Assembly: GCF_011089895.1 (NCBI RefSeq)
Contig: NZ_JAANAT010000001.1
Coordinates: forward strand, 372,001 to 436,000
DNA from: Mucilaginibacter inviolabilis
GTDB taxonomy: Bacteria; Bacteroidota; Bacteroidia; Sphingobacteriales; Sphingobacteriaceae
DNA length: 64,000 bases
Direction: 5' to 3'
Position 1 is the stretch's first letter; every line of letters starts with the position of its first letter. Below the pieces are notes generated by a model. It did not search any database and was not told where the DNA came from. It saw nothing but the letters and a program-made list of their open reading frames with translations. The position numbers and the translations under genes were made by a program. Shown here piece after piece: positions 32,577 through 41,103 of the stretch.

Positions 32577-34091
32577 ATGAAAAAACCTATCACTTTGTTT
32601 ACTGTTCTGCTGATTTGTTTAGCAGGCAGCACTTTGGCGCAACGCAAGCCGCTGAATATTATTCGCGATAGTATTTACTCCAACATACTCAGAGAAAAAC
32701 GATCGATAGAGATTGTACTGCCAGAGGGTTACAGTGGTACCGCCGCCGCCAAATACGATGTTATTTATATTACCGATGGTGAATGGAATACACAGATAGT
32801 AGGCAATATTGAGCGCTTTTTAGAGATCCAGTTTATACCGGCCAATATTATGGTTAGCTTGCCTAATACCATGCTGCAAGGCCAAAATATGCGCGGGCGC
32901 GATCTTACACCTACCCGGGCCGACGGTGATCCGCAATCGGGCGGGGCGGCCAATTACATTGCCTTTATAAAAACGGAGTTGATGCCTTACATTAACAAAA
33001 AATACCGTACTACCGGCATGAATACTTATCATGGCGGTTCATATGGCGGCCTGTTTGGCATGTATATGCTAATGAAAGAGCCCCAGCTGTTTCAATCGTA
33101 TTTGCTGGCTGATCCAAGTTTTTGGTGGGATAAGGATTATCTGCCCAAACTGGTACGCGATAGTATAAGTAAGATCGACTTAAACAACACCACTTTGCTA
33201 ATCACCGGGCGCGAGGGAGAGCCGGCCCGCGAGCAGCGGATAAATATCATGGATTCGATACTGCAAAAGGCGGCTTCTGTTGGGTTTCATTATAAACGAT
33301 TGCTGTATAATGATGAAACACATAACAGTATGATTTTTCGTACGGTGTATGATGGGTTAAAATTAACTTACCATGGGTACAGCAAAGAGGGTTTGAATTT
33401 TTATCCCGAGGGCGGCGTACTGATGAGAGACAAGCCTTTTAAGATGCGTTTCCAGGGTGATTTTGTGAAAGAGCTGCATTACACCACCGATGGCAGCGTG
33501 CCTACTATGGCATCGCCTAAAATGAATGGTAATGATTTGACGCTTAATAATATTACACAATTAAACTTTAAAGAACTTACCTATCGCCCGGGATATGAAC
33601 AGCAGGGGAGTGCTAATTTTATCATAGGTGATGCCCTGCCCGCAAGCCCTAAGCTCAAAAACTTCAGCCCCGGCGGCTGGAATTACGCTTATTACGAGGG
33701 TAACTGGAACACCCTGCCCGACTTTAAAAAGTTAAAGCCGCTAAAAAAAGGCTGGGCGGGTAAAGACTTCGAGCTGAGCAAGTTGCCAAAACAGCAAAAT
33801 TTCGCCTGTGTGTTTAGCGGGCAATTGGAAATAGCACAAACAGGCTATTACATTTTTGGATTGCGCGGCGATTGTGAGTCCAGGATGTACATCAATAACC
33901 AGTTGATACTTACCCAGCAAACGGCAGGTATTAAATCGTACCTGCTACCCTTACAAAAAGGGTTTTACAGCATTAAGGTTGAATACCTGGAGAAACAAGG
34001 CAAGCAACCATCGCTCGATATTCTTTACGCGCCTGAAAATGGCAATGGCGGCATAATACCCATGGAACTGCGTTATGGGGATGTGAGATAA
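32577..34091 (+). CDS. Secreted alpha/beta-hydrolase esterase with chitobiase-C-like and PA14-like domains
   Basis: The 504 residues start with a signal peptide (ending near STLAQ). The esterase domain (about 25-270) is of the enterochelin-esterase/esterase D type, with the nucleophile elbow GGSYGG (Ser155) and a likely catalytic His in NDETHNSM. Next comes a small beta domain with LHYTTDGSVPTMASP, as in the C-terminal domain of chitobiases. The last part (about 365-500) resembles a PA14 domain, with FSGQLEIAQTGYYIFGLRGDCESRMYINNQLIL. The two accessory domains probably bind carbohydrate. The substrate may be an acylated glycan; siderophore esters cannot be excluded. Confidence 0.88.
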   Translation: MKKPITLFTVLLICLAGSTLAQRKPLNIIRDSIYSNILREKRSIEIVLPEGYSGTAAAKYDVIYITDGEWNTQIVGNIERFLEIQFIPANIMVSLPNTMLQGQNMRGRDLTPTRADGDPQSGGAANYIAFIKTELMPYINKKYRTTGMNTYHGGSYGGLFGMYMLMKEPQLFQSYLLADPSFWWDKDYLPKLVRDSISKIDLNNTTLLITGREGEPAREQRINIMDSILQKAASVGFHYKRLLYNDETHNSMIFRTVYDGLKLTYHGYSKEGLNFYPEGGVLMRDKPFKMRFQGDFVKELHYTTDGSVPTMASPKMNGNDLTLNNITQLNFKELTYRPGYEQQGSANFIIGDALPASPKLKNFSPGGWNYAYYEGNWNTLPDFKKLKPLKKGWAGKDFELSKLPKQQNFACVFSGQLEIAQTGYYIFGLRGDCESRMYINNQLILTQQTAGIKSYLLPLQKGFYSIKVEYLEKQGKQPSLDILYAPENGNGGIIPMELRYGDVR

Positions 34092-34127
34092 GACTATCGA
34101 CTTAAATTCGTATATTTGTATACGTAC

Positions 34128-34162
34128 CAGCCCGGTTTTCTTTTCAATAGGAAACCGGGCTG
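34128..34162 (+). terminator. Terminator of the esterase gene
   Basis: Perfect 11-base stem CAGCCCGGTTT / AAACCGGGCTG followed by GTTTAG. The T-run is short. Confidence 0.65.
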
Positions 34163-34267
34163 TTTAGTTAAGGAAAAAAGAGCCCCAAAACAGACTATTT
34201 TTTATTTAGTTATTTGAATGTCAGTTATTTAATGCTTTTTAAAGCTTTCAAAACCCATCAAAAAATT

Positions 34268-34359
34268 GTTAAAAAGTGTTAAAATGGCGTTAAAATTTAG
34301 TTAAACAGCATAAAAACCAACCGTTTTTACCCTGTTTTTGACTAAAAAAGTGTTAAAAT
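34268..34359. repeat. Helically phased GTTAAAA heptamers and a 15-base direct repeat
   Basis: GTTAAAA occurs at 34268, 34278 and 34289, followed by GTTAAAC at 34300: spacing is 10 or 11 bases, one helical turn each. AAAAAGTGTTAAAAT is repeated exactly at 34271-34285 and 34345-34359. The block lies before the DinB-like gene. Phased A-tracts bend DNA; a binding-site array is the other reading. Confidence 0.7.
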
Positions 34360-34412
34360 TAAAGGTTTAAAAAGTTTTTTGAGATATAAAATCGAACCAA
34401 TTTTTAAAAACG

Positions 34413-34928
34413 ATGACAGCAAAAAGCAAAACAGAAGTCTGGCTTCGCGGACCTTGGGATGATGTGCCGGGTCTTCTCCAGCCCGTAGCCCACGCCTTGC
34501 TACAAGCCCGGGAAGAGCTACAGGAACTGATGGCCGATTTCCCGGATCGGCTGCTATGGCAAAAGGTAGCAGGTATGGCATCTCCCGGCTTTCATCTGCA
34601 GCACTTAACCGGTGTACTAAACCGTCTTTTTACCTATGCCAGAGGCGAAATGCTTACAGCAGAACAACTGGATTACCTGTCGGCTGAAGGGAATGCAACT
34701 GAAAATATAACCACCGCTGGTTTGGTTCAGCGATTTGATAAGGAGGTTAGTAAAGCCATTGCCCAGTTGCTAGCAACCGATGAACAGACCTTAAAGCAGT
34801 TCCGTGGGGTAGGCCGGGCGCAATTACCATCAACCGTAATAGGCTTGTATGTACATTCTGCCGAACATACCATGAGGCATTTAGGTCAGCTTTTGGTTAC
34901 GGTTAAAGTATTGAGAAATAGCCTTTAG
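34413..34928 (+). CDS. DinB-family protein
   Basis: The 171 residues form the four-helix bundle expected of DinB_2/YfiT-like proteins, with FHLQHLTGVLNRLFTYA giving one His and YVHSAEHTMRHLGQL near the C-terminus giving the other metal ligands. Such proteins bind a divalent metal; most have no known reaction, and some act as thiol transferases (bacillithiol or mycothiol). Promoter regions are unusual: phased GTTAAAA units lie just upstream. Its last four bases overlap the end of the convergent MFS transporter gene. Confidence 0.87.
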   Translation: MTAKSKTEVWLRGPWDDVPGLLQPVAHALLQAREELQELMADFPDRLLWQKVAGMASPGFHLQHLTGVLNRLFTYARGEMLTAEQLDYLSAEGNATENITTAGLVQRFDKEVSKAIAQLLATDEQTLKQFRGVGRAQLPSTVIGLYVHSAEHTMRHLGQLLVTVKVLRNSL

Positions 34929-36160
34929 TCGGCCTGTTTAATAATAATTGGTTTGGTGTGCGGACTCAACTTTTTCAGCACAAAAAAGCCACTTGAGGAT
35001 ACCAGGCATACTGAAGCTAGTATCCACCATAACGTCGAAAAACCACCATGAGCAATGATTTGACTGCCAACCGCGGGAGCTATGACCTGCGCCGCCGACC
35101 ATGACATACTGTACAATGCGGCATATTCGCCGCGATTACCATTAGTGGTTCGATTTATCCAGTAGGCGTTCATGAAAGGCATGCTCATGATTTCGCCAAG
35201 GGTAATCATCGCTACCACCAATATAGCTACCCATGCGGCGTGTGGCAGTAAATTTAACATTGCAAAGCTGGCGCCTGCTATAATAATACCTGTGCAGATA
35301 TACGTAAGCGGGTTTCTTTTGCCCTCCAGCTTATGGATCAGTATCATTTCTACCAATACGATAAGGATGCCATTCAGTGCCAGTAGAAAGCCTATAAAGC
35401 GCTCATTGAAATGCCACTGGATATTGTAAAACACCGGTTGCATAATAAAGAACTGAAAAAAGCAGGTGGCAAACAAAGTGCTCAACAGGATAAATACCAG
35501 GTAGATACCATCTTTATAGGCAGAGGTTGATGCTACGGCTTTATCGGCCAGATCTTTAACCGTCTTTCTGATCGTGGCCCGTGGCATCAGTTTCAGTAGC
35601 AGAAGCGCGGCAAAAATATTGGTACAACCATCAACCCAAAAAAGTAAATGGTAGTTGAATGAGGCCAGAAAACCGCCCAATCCGCCGCCAAAAGCCCAGC
35701 CTAGGTTGGTGGCCAAGCGATTGAGTGAGTAGGAGCGGGTCTTGTTCTCGTCGTTGCTGTAATGCGCTATGGCTGTGGAGTTAGCCGGGCGAAATGATTC
35801 GTTGCAAATGCTCAGTACAAAAGTGCCGATGCTCACGCTCAAAAAAGTATGCTGATAACCCAATACCAGGAACAATATGCCTCCAATAAACAGCGCACCA
35901 ACTTGAATATCGTAAAAGCCTATTTTATCGGTTAATCTGCCGCCAATGAATGCTCCGGATATGGCCCCAATACCAAAAAATGCCATCACCCAACCTGATT
36001 GCACAATGGTAAAATGCAATTGCTGAATGGTGTATATGCTCATAAAGGGTACTACCATAGTGCCGCTGCGGTTAATGAGCATCACAATGCTTAGGTACCA
36101 GCTGTTTTTTGATAGTCCGCTATAGGCTTGTTTGTATAATTGGATGACAGAGGTTAACAT
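34925..36160 (-). CDS. Major facilitator superfamily transporter
   Basis: The 411 residues form about twelve membrane helices with the family loop GGRLTDKIGFYDIQVG between helices 2 and 3. The helix pattern SGWVMAFFGIGAISGAFIGG and the second-half MPFMNAYWINRTTNGNRGEYAALYSMSWSAAQV suggest the drug-exporter-like branch. Substrate unknown. The gene is convergent with the DinB gene (4-base overlap of the ends) and is separated from aroC by a terminator, so it is not part of the aromatic operon. Confidence 0.9.
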   Translation of the reverse strand: MLTSVIQLYKQAYSGLSKNSWYLSIVMLINRSGTMVVPFMSIYTIQQLHFTIVQSGWVMAFFGIGAISGAFIGGRLTDKIGFYDIQVGALFIGGILFLVLGYQHTFLSVSIGTFVLSICNESFRPANSTAIAHYSNDENKTRSYSLNRLATNLGWAFGGGLGGFLASFNYHLLFWVDGCTNIFAALLLLKLMPRATIRKTVKDLADKAVASTSAYKDGIYLVFILLSTLFATCFFQFFIMQPVFYNIQWHFNERFIGFLLALNGILIVLVEMILIHKLEGKRNPLTYICTGIIIAGASFAMLNLLPHAAWVAILVVAMITLGEIMSMPFMNAYWINRTTNGNRGEYAALYSMSWSAAQVIAPAVGSQIIAHGGFSTLWWILASVCLVSSSGFFVLKKLSPHTKPIIIKQAD

Positions 36161-36200
36161 AGGTTTACAAAGATATAGATTGGGCTTAAGGCTTAAAGCT

Positions 36201-36236
36201 AAAAGCCCAAAGCTTTTTTATGAGCTTCGGGCTTTT
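36201..36236 (-). terminator. Terminator downstream of aroC within low-complexity GGCTT repeats
   Basis: AAAAGCCCAAAGCT (36201-36214) and AGCTTCGGGCTTTT (36223-36236) form a 14-base stem with one mismatch. It is embedded in a 100-base stretch of GGCTTAAGGCTTAAAGC-like units that also reaches the aroC stop codon. Confidence 0.65.
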
Positions 36237-36275
36237 GAACTATTTAATGGGCTTTAGGCTTTGTGCCTTAGGCTT

Positions 36276-37370
36276 TCAGCTTAAAATAGAATTTCGGTTC
36301 CGGAGCCAATGATCGGCCAGTACCAGTGCGGCCATGGCTTCAACAATAGGTACAGCGCGAGGGACGACGCAAGGATCATGACGACCTTTGCCCGATATTT
36401 CGGCAGCATTACCCTCGCTGTCAATAGTGGCTTGGTTTTTCATGATAGTAGCCACGGGTTTAAAGGCAATCTTGAACTCAATAGGCATGCCATTGCTGAT
36501 ACCGCCCTGAATACCACCAGAAAAATTGGTAATGGTGCTGATATCGCCTAAATGCGATTTTACAAAGATGTCATTATGTTCTGATCCGCGCATTTCGCTG
36601 CCGGCAAAGCCCGAGCCGAATTCGAAGCCATGCACTGCGTTAATGCTCAGCATAGCTTTACCCAGATCGGCGTGAAGCTTGTCAAATACTGGTTCGCCAA
36701 GGCCTACAGGGCAGTTTTTTATATGACAGCTGATCTTACCGCCAACAGTATCGCCGTCTTTACGCACACTGTCAATAAAAGTGATCATTTCCTCGGCAGT
36801 TGCCGGATCAGCGCAACGCACAATGTTCTTTTCGCGTTCGTCGATAAACTCCTGTACGCTGTCTATGCTTACATTAGGCGCATTGATAGTACCTACACTG
36901 CTTACATGGGCCGCTATCTCGATACCCTGACTTTTTAATAGAAGTTTGGCCAAAGCGCCTGCAGCAACACGTGCAGCGGTTTCGCGGGCAGATGACCGGC
37001 CTCCACCACGGTGATCACGGATACCATATTTGGTTTGGTAAGTATAATCGGCATGGGAAGGACGAAACACATCCACGTTATGGCTGTAATCTTTGGAGCG
37101 TTGATCTTCGTTAGGGATCAGCATAGCTATTGGCGTACCTGTGGTTTTACCTTCAAATACACCTGACAGGATTTTTACGGTATCGCTTTCTTTACGCTGC
37201 GTAGTTATTTTTGACTGACCGGGTTTGCGTTTATCCAGTTCGCCCTGAATATAATCCAGATCGACTGGTAATTGCGCAGGGCATCCATCAATAATTACCC
37301 CAATTGCTTCGCCATGCGATTCGCCAAAGGTAGTTATCCTGAATATTTGCCCGAATGAGTTGCCTGCCAT
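36276..37370 (-). CDS. aroC: Chorismate synthase
   Basis: This enzyme removes phosphate from 5-enolpyruvylshikimate-3-phosphate to give chorismate, the last step of the shikimate pathway, using reduced FMN. The 364 residues carry all three signature blocks: [16 protein letters not shown] near the N-terminus, [18 protein letters not shown] near residue 125 and [21 protein letters not shown] near the C-terminus. The length is normal. It lies downstream of aroA; a palindromic repeat occupies most of the 135-base spacer, and expression may therefore be partly uncoupled from the upstream genes. Confidence 0.97.
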   Translation of the reverse strand: MAGNSFGQIFRITTFGESHGEAIGVIIDGCPAQLPVDLDYIQGELDKRKPGQSKITTQRKESDTVKILSGVFEGKTTGTPIAMLIPNEDQRSKDYSHNVDVFRPSHADYTYQTKYGIRDHRGGGRSSARETAARVAAGALAKLLLKSQGIEIAAHVSSVGTINAPNVSIDSVQEFIDEREKNIVRCADPATAEEMITFIDSVRKDGDTVGGKISCHIKNCPVGLGEPVFDKLHADLGKAMLSINAVHGFEFGSGFAGSEMRGSEHNDIFVKSHLGDISTITNFSGGIQGGISNGMPIEFKIAFKPVATIMKNQATIDSEGNAAEISGKGRHDPCVVPRAVPIVEAMAALVLADHWLRNRNSILS

Positions 37371-37394
37371 TGTTTTAGATGTGTGATGTTTAAA

Positions 37395-37485
37395 CCGTCA
37401 TTGCGAGGTACGAAGCAATCTCTAAGCTATACAGATCCTCTGTGTGATTTGGGGATTGCTTCGTACCTCGCAATGACGAGTGATG
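37395..37485. repeat. Palindromic intergenic repeat (GTCATTGCGAGGTACGAAGCAATC type) between aroA and aroC
   Basis: Left arm TCATTGCGAGGTACGAAGCA and the exact inverted right arm TGCTTCGTACCTCGCAATGA, with GATT/AATC extensions, enclose a centre of about 33 bases. It is related to the element at 28.2 kb. It is inside the presumed aromatic operon, and its transcript would form a long hairpin. Confidence 0.88.
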
Positions 37486-37505
37486 ATTATATTTTAGTCT
37501 CTAAA

Positions 37506-38810
37506 TTAAGCTTCTATTTCCTGAACTTCAAAGCCAAGTTTGGCCAGGTCGGTCCAGAAAGCAGGATATGATTTATCAACTACCGGCCCGTTCTCAAATT
37601 CCAGTTCTGGAATGACCAAAGCAAGTGGTGCAAATGCCATTGCCATACGGTGATCGTGATAGGTATTGATAAACATACGCTCCGGAATAAACTTACCGCT
37701 GCAATTCAGTTGATATACCTCGTTATTTTCGATGAGTTTTACACCCATTTTGGCCAGCTCGGTCTGCAAAGCTAAAATACGGTCGGTTTCTTTAATTTTT
37801 AAAGTTTCCAGACCTGTAAAAGCTGCTTCATGTCCTAAAGCTGCGCACACCACAACAATGGTTTGTGCCAGATCGGGGCATTCTTTCAGATCGAATACCT
37901 TATGATTAAAAGGTTTGTTCTCTTTGGTTAACTGAACACCACCATCCCTGAATTGAGAAGTGATACCAAAGTTAGCCATAATCTCGGTGATCACACTGTC
38001 ACCCTGTAAGCTGTATGGGGTCAAGCCAGTCAAAAATAGCTCTGCCTGATCGGCAAGTGCCGCTATCGCATACCAGTATGAGGCCGCACTCCAATCGGGT
38101 TCCACATGTATAGAGGTAGTGGTAAATTCCTGATTGGTTATAGCAATGACGTTATCTTGCCATTGGTGTTTTATACCTGCGGTTTCCAGCATGGCAAGCG
38201 TCATTTCTACATATGGGCGCGAGGTTAACTCACCTTCAATGTGGAGTTCCAAACCAAAAGGCAGCCGTGCAGCGATGAGCAACAAAGCAGTAATATACTG
38301 ACTGCTGATGTTACCTTTAATACTGATCTTACTAGTTAGCTGCCCGAAACTGCCTTTTAGTTTTATTGGAGGATATCCCTCTTTTTCTTCGTAATCAATA
38401 TGGGCACCTAACTCTCTCAGCGCATCAACCAATATACCTATTGGTCTTTCCTTCATCCTTTGGCTGCCAGTTAATATGACTTCATTATCCTGTATGGCAA
38501 AATAAGCGGTTAAAAAACGCATAGCAGTACCAGCAGGGCCGATGTCGACAGTAGTGAGTGGTGAGTAGTGAGTGGTGAGCGGTTCTCCACCTGCAAGAAT
38601 TTCTTGATTCTTGACTCTTGACTCTTGATTCTTTCTCAAAATACCCGCCAGCAATACTGCATCAGCGGCATCAGATACGTTCTCAACCTTAACCTTACCA
38701 TTGCTTAAAGCTTCGATCACCAGTGCACGGTTACACTCACTTTTTGAACCGGTGAGATTTACCGTGCCGCTTATTTGCTTATTACTTTTTTTCAGGATGA
38801 CGTTTTGCAT
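37506..38810 (-). CDS. aroA: 3-phosphoshikimate 1-carboxyvinyltransferase (EPSP synthase) with repeat-derived insert
   Basis: The enzyme joins shikimate 3-phosphate and phosphoenolpyruvate. The 434 residues have LTGSKSECNRALVIEAL, GPAGTAMRFLTAYFA, the basic site GSQRMKERPIG, ISSQYITALLL and KETDRILALQTELAKMG, all normal for the family, and the C-terminal TYHDHRMAMAFAPL. Residues about 61-87, just before VDIGPAGTAMRF, are unusual: they read NQESRVKNQE and PLTTHYSPLTT, which are translations of simple nucleotide repeats. This segment falls in a loop that is shorter in other EPSP synthases. The gene starts 12 bases after the DAHP synthase gene. Confidence 0.95.
   Translation of the reverse strand: MQNVILKKSNKQISGTVNLTGSKSECNRALVIEALSNGKVKVENVSDAADAVLLAGILRKNQESRVKNQEILAGGEPLTTHYSPLTTVDIGPAGTAMRFLTAYFAIQDNEVILTGSQRMKERPIGILVDALRELGAHIDYEEKEGYPPIKLKGSFGQLTSKISIKGNISSQYITALLLIAARLPFGLELHIEGELTSRPYVEMTLAMLETAGIKHQWQDNVIAITNQEFTTTSIHVEPDWSAASYWYAIAALADQAELFLTGLTPYSLQGDSVITEIMANFGITSQFRDGGVQLTKENKPFNHKVFDLKECPDLAQTIVVVCAALGHEAAFTGLETLKIKETDRILALQTELAKMGVKLIENNEVYQLNCSGKFIPERMFINTYHDHRMAMAFAPLALVIPELEFENGPVVDKSYPAFWTDLAKLGFEVQEIEA
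38550..38633 (-). repeat. In-frame repeat-derived insert within aroA
   Basis: The plus strand shows GTAGTGAGTGGTGAG units (38551-38579) and TTGATTCTTGACTCTTGACT units (38613-38636), low-complexity sequence of the kind usually found between genes. The total of about 84 bases keeps the reading frame. Confidence 0.75.
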
Positions 38811-38822
38811 CAGTATACTATA

Positions 38823-39950
38823 TTAAGCGTGGGAAAGTTTTTCTGCTGCTTGCCCCGCTTCATTTTTATTCATGATCTCGGTTTGTCTGCGGATTGACTC
38901 ACTGTGTAAAAGCTCCAATAACTTCTCAGTAAATTCCGGACTTAACTTTAATGCTTTTGCGTAGTTGGTGCGTTTTTGAACAATCTCATCCCAACGGCCC
39001 ACCTGTAAAATGGTAATATTGTTATCTTTTTTGTAGTTACCGATCTTCTCAGCAATTTGCATACGCTCAGCAATTTTCTGGATAACCAGGTCGTCAATTT
39101 TGTCAATCTGGGTACGTAGTTCAGCAAGTTTGTCGTTTAGTTCGGCACTGCGGATCTCTGGTTTACGTAAAGCCAGGTGATCAATAATGTCAGCTAATGC
39201 AGCAGGAGTAACCTGTTGTTTGGCATCTGTCCAGGCAACGCTTGGATCAATGTGCGACTCGATCATTAAGCCTTGCATATCCAGGTCTAATGCTTTTTGA
39301 GAAATGTAACCGATCAGGTCGCGGTTGCCTGAAATATGGCTTGGATCATTAATTAAAGGCAATTCTGGTGCTAATGTTTTTAACTGGATAGCGATATCCC
39401 ACATTGGCTCATTACGGAAAGCTGATTTTTCGTAAGACGAGAATCCACGATGAATAGCGGCCAGTTTAGTAATACCTGCATTATTGATACGCTCCAAAGC
39501 ACCAATCCATAAAGAAAGATCAGGGTTAACCGGGTTTTTAACCATTACTGGTACGTCAACCCCTTGTAGAGCATCAGCAATTTCCTGCACGGTGAAAGGG
39601 TTAACGGTTGAACGTGCGCCTACCCATAAAATATCAACACCTGCTTTTAAAGCTTCCTCTACGTGTTTAGCGGTAGCCACTTCAACAGCAGTAGGTAATC
39701 CGGTTTCTTCTTTGGCGCGTTTAAGCCATTCCAAACCTATGCTACCGATACCTTCAAACTCACCCGGACGGGTACGTGGTTTCCAGATACCTGCACGCAA
39801 CGCAGAGATGCGACCTGTTTGAGCTAATAAATGAGCAGTAGCCACTAATTGATCTTCGGTTTCGGCGCTGCACGGGCCTGCAATTACCAATGGTTCTTTT
39901 CCGGTTTTGATCCAGGTATGAAGCGGCTGTATGTTTAAATTCAGTTTCAT
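38823..39950 (-). CDS. Bifunctional 3-deoxy-7-phosphoheptulonate synthase / chorismate mutase
   Basis: The N-terminal 260 residues are a type I-beta (KDPG/KDO8P-like) DAHP synthase, with LVIAGPCSAET, LRAGIWKPRTRPGEFEGIG, AIHRGFSSYEKS and LPLINDPSHISGNR; it joins phosphoenolpyruvate and erythrose 4-phosphate. The C-terminal part (about 270-360) is an AroQ-type chorismate mutase with LRTQIDKIDDLVIQKIAERM, EKIGNYKK and a closing helix. The fusion is common in Bacteroidota and allows the mutase domain to sense prephenate and so inhibit the first step. It lies between pheA (86 bases upstream) and aroA (12 bases downstream) and is probably controlled by the leader before pheA. Confidence 0.95.
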   Translation of the reverse strand: MKLNLNIQPLHTWIKTGKEPLVIAGPCSAETEDQLVATAHLLAQTGRISALRAGIWKPRTRPGEFEGIGSIGLEWLKRAKEETGLPTAVEVATAKHVEEALKAGVDILWVGARSTVNPFTVQEIADALQGVDVPVMVKNPVNPDLSLWIGALERINNAGITKLAAIHRGFSSYEKSAFRNEPMWDIAIQLKTLAPELPLINDPSHISGNRDLIGYISQKALDLDMQGLMIESHIDPSVAWTDAKQQVTPAALADIIDHLALRKPEIRSAELNDKLAELRTQIDKIDDLVIQKIAERMQIAEKIGNYKKDNNITILQVGRWDEIVQKRTNYAKALKLSPEFTEKLLELLHSESIRRQTEIMNKNEAGQAAEKLSHA

Positions 39951-40036
39951 TGTTTTTTGTTATTTGTCCGGCGTTTTAGTTTTTTACCGGTGTGTTTTTA
40001 TATTTTGTTTAAATCTTCAGTTATTAATTACGGGTC

Positions 40037-40942
40037 TTAGACATTTCTGCGGATATTGATATACTTTCTTATCCGGTCATTTTTTTGAGGTTTAGGAGTT
40101 GTTGTTAATTCATCGTCATGTCTTTCATATTCACCAAGTATGTTAAAATTATGCGTGTATTTAAGTATTTGTCTTATAGATACATCGTATTGTTTGGGTT
40201 CATCCCATTCAATATCTACGTAAAAATTATATTCATTCCGTTTACCTAAAATAGGCATGGATTGTATCTTGCTCATATTTACACCCTCTTCGGCAAAAAT
40301 ATTAAGCACTTTAGCTAATGCTCCCACTTTATTGCTAACCTGAAAACAAAGTGAGGCTTTATTAGAGATCTTTTTTTCCACGTTATCGTGGTGGGTAAGG
40401 ATCAGGAAACGGGTAAAGTTCTTTTTGTTTGATTCTATCCGGCGCTCCAGTACATCAAGTCCATAAAGTTTAGCAGCAAGTGCGTTCGCTATAGCAACAG
40501 TATCCGTTAATTGTTCTTCTCTGATGCGTTTGGCGCAAGCCGCGGTATCATTACTTTCTACAATTTTAAGATGTGGGTATTCATCAAAAAAATCAACACA
40601 CTGGCGTAAAGCGATAGGATGGGAGGTCACATATTTGATATCCTCAAACTTTACGCCTGGTAGTGCCATTAAATGTAATTGAATGGGCAGATAGATTTCG
40701 CCCACTACCGGGAAACCATAATCAAGCAATAGGGTATAATTTGGCAATATACTCCCGGCAATGCTGTTTTCAATGGCCATTACCACATAATCTGCCTCCC
40801 TGTTTTTTAGGGTCTCAAAAGTTTGCTTAAATGAGTTGCATTCAATGGTTTGAGCATTTTCTCCAAAATATCGTAAAGCAGCTTCTTCGTGAAAAGAAGC
40901 TCTTATTCCCTGGATTGCAACTCTTGGTCTTTCTATCTTCAT
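40037..40942 (-). CDS. pheA: Prephenate dehydratase with ACT domain
   Basis: The start is taken at ATG 40942 (MKIERPRVAIQG), giving 301 residues; the longer frame would begin inside the terminator stem. The catalytic domain (about 5-185) has IQGIRASFHEEAALRYF, MAIENSIAGSILPNYTLLLDYG, TSHPIALRQC, NDTAACAKRI and NKKNFTRFLIL. The Thr-Arg-Phe motif is catalytic. The ACT domain (about 200-280) has CFQVSNKVGALAKVLNIFAEEGVNMSKIQSMP, which binds phenylalanine for feedback inhibition. The enzyme converts prephenate to phenylpyruvate. It is the first gene after a Phe/Tyr-rich leader and terminator, so its expression should follow the supply of aminoacyl-tRNA. Confidence 0.96.
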   Translation of the reverse strand: MKIERPRVAIQGIRASFHEEAALRYFGENAQTIECNSFKQTFETLKNREADYVVMAIENSIAGSILPNYTLLLDYGFPVVGEIYLPIQLHLMALPGVKFEDIKYVTSHPIALRQCVDFFDEYPHLKIVESNDTAACAKRIREEQLTDTVAIANALAAKLYGLDVLERRIESNKKNFTRFLILTHHDNVEKKISNKASLCFQVSNKVGALAKVLNIFAEEGVNMSKIQSMPILGKRNEYNFYVDIEWDEPKQYDVSIRQILKYTHNFNILGEYERHDDELTTTPKPQKNDRIRKYINIRRNV

Positions 40943-40957
40943 AAACCTCGTTAAAGC

Positions 40958-40990
40958 AAAAAGTCCCGGCATTTTGTGCCGGGACTTTTT
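40958..40990 (-). terminator. Attenuator terminator in front of pheA
   Basis: On the minus strand AAAAAGTCCCGGCA and TGCCGGGACTTTTT form a 14-base perfect stem with a small loop, followed by a run of five T within the stem end. It ends about 15 bases before the pheA start, so it must be overcome for the operon to be expressed. Confidence 0.88.
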
Positions 40991-41031
40991 AAGTTCTTTA
41001 TGTGTGTGTTAAGTACATATTAGTCCCGGCT
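40977..41031 (-). promoter_or_regulatory. Antiterminator pairing for the pheA leader
   Basis: The last codons of the leader peptide (AGC CGG GAC, in 41022-41031) contain GCCGGGAC, exactly complementary to GTCCCGGC (40978-40985), the first arm of the terminator. If these pair, the terminator cannot form. This is the mutual exclusion expected in attenuation. Confidence 0.8.
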
Positions 41032-41085
41032 CTCACTGTTAAAGTAAAAGTAGTAACCGAAGTAATATGCGCTTGTAAATTTCAT
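41020..41085 (-). CDS. Putative Phe/Tyr-rich attenuator leader peptide (21 aa)
   Basis: The small frame begins with ATG 41085 and ends with TAA at 41020-41022. Of 21 residues four are Phe (3, 9, 13, 15) and five are Tyr (7, 8, 11, 12, 14); the run from Tyr7 to Phe15 reads YYFGYYFYF. The C-terminus is NSESRD, whose last three codons form the first arm of the antiterminator. A ribosome that stalls at the aromatic run for lack of charged tRNA would leave that arm free; a ribosome that reaches the stop covers it. The position, composition and structure together make a chance origin unlikely. It controls pheA and probably the three genes after it. Confidence 0.82.
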   Translation of the reverse strand: MKFTSAYYFGYYFYFNSESRD

Positions 41086-41103
41086 TTGTTTTTTATTACG
41101 TTG

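Noticed and set aside
37383..37571. A 62-codon open frame on the plus strand beginning [13 protein letters not shown]
   Set aside because: It is a translation of the palindromic repeat between aroA and aroC and overlaps the aroA 3' end; such SLRGTKQS products are well-known artefacts of this repeat.
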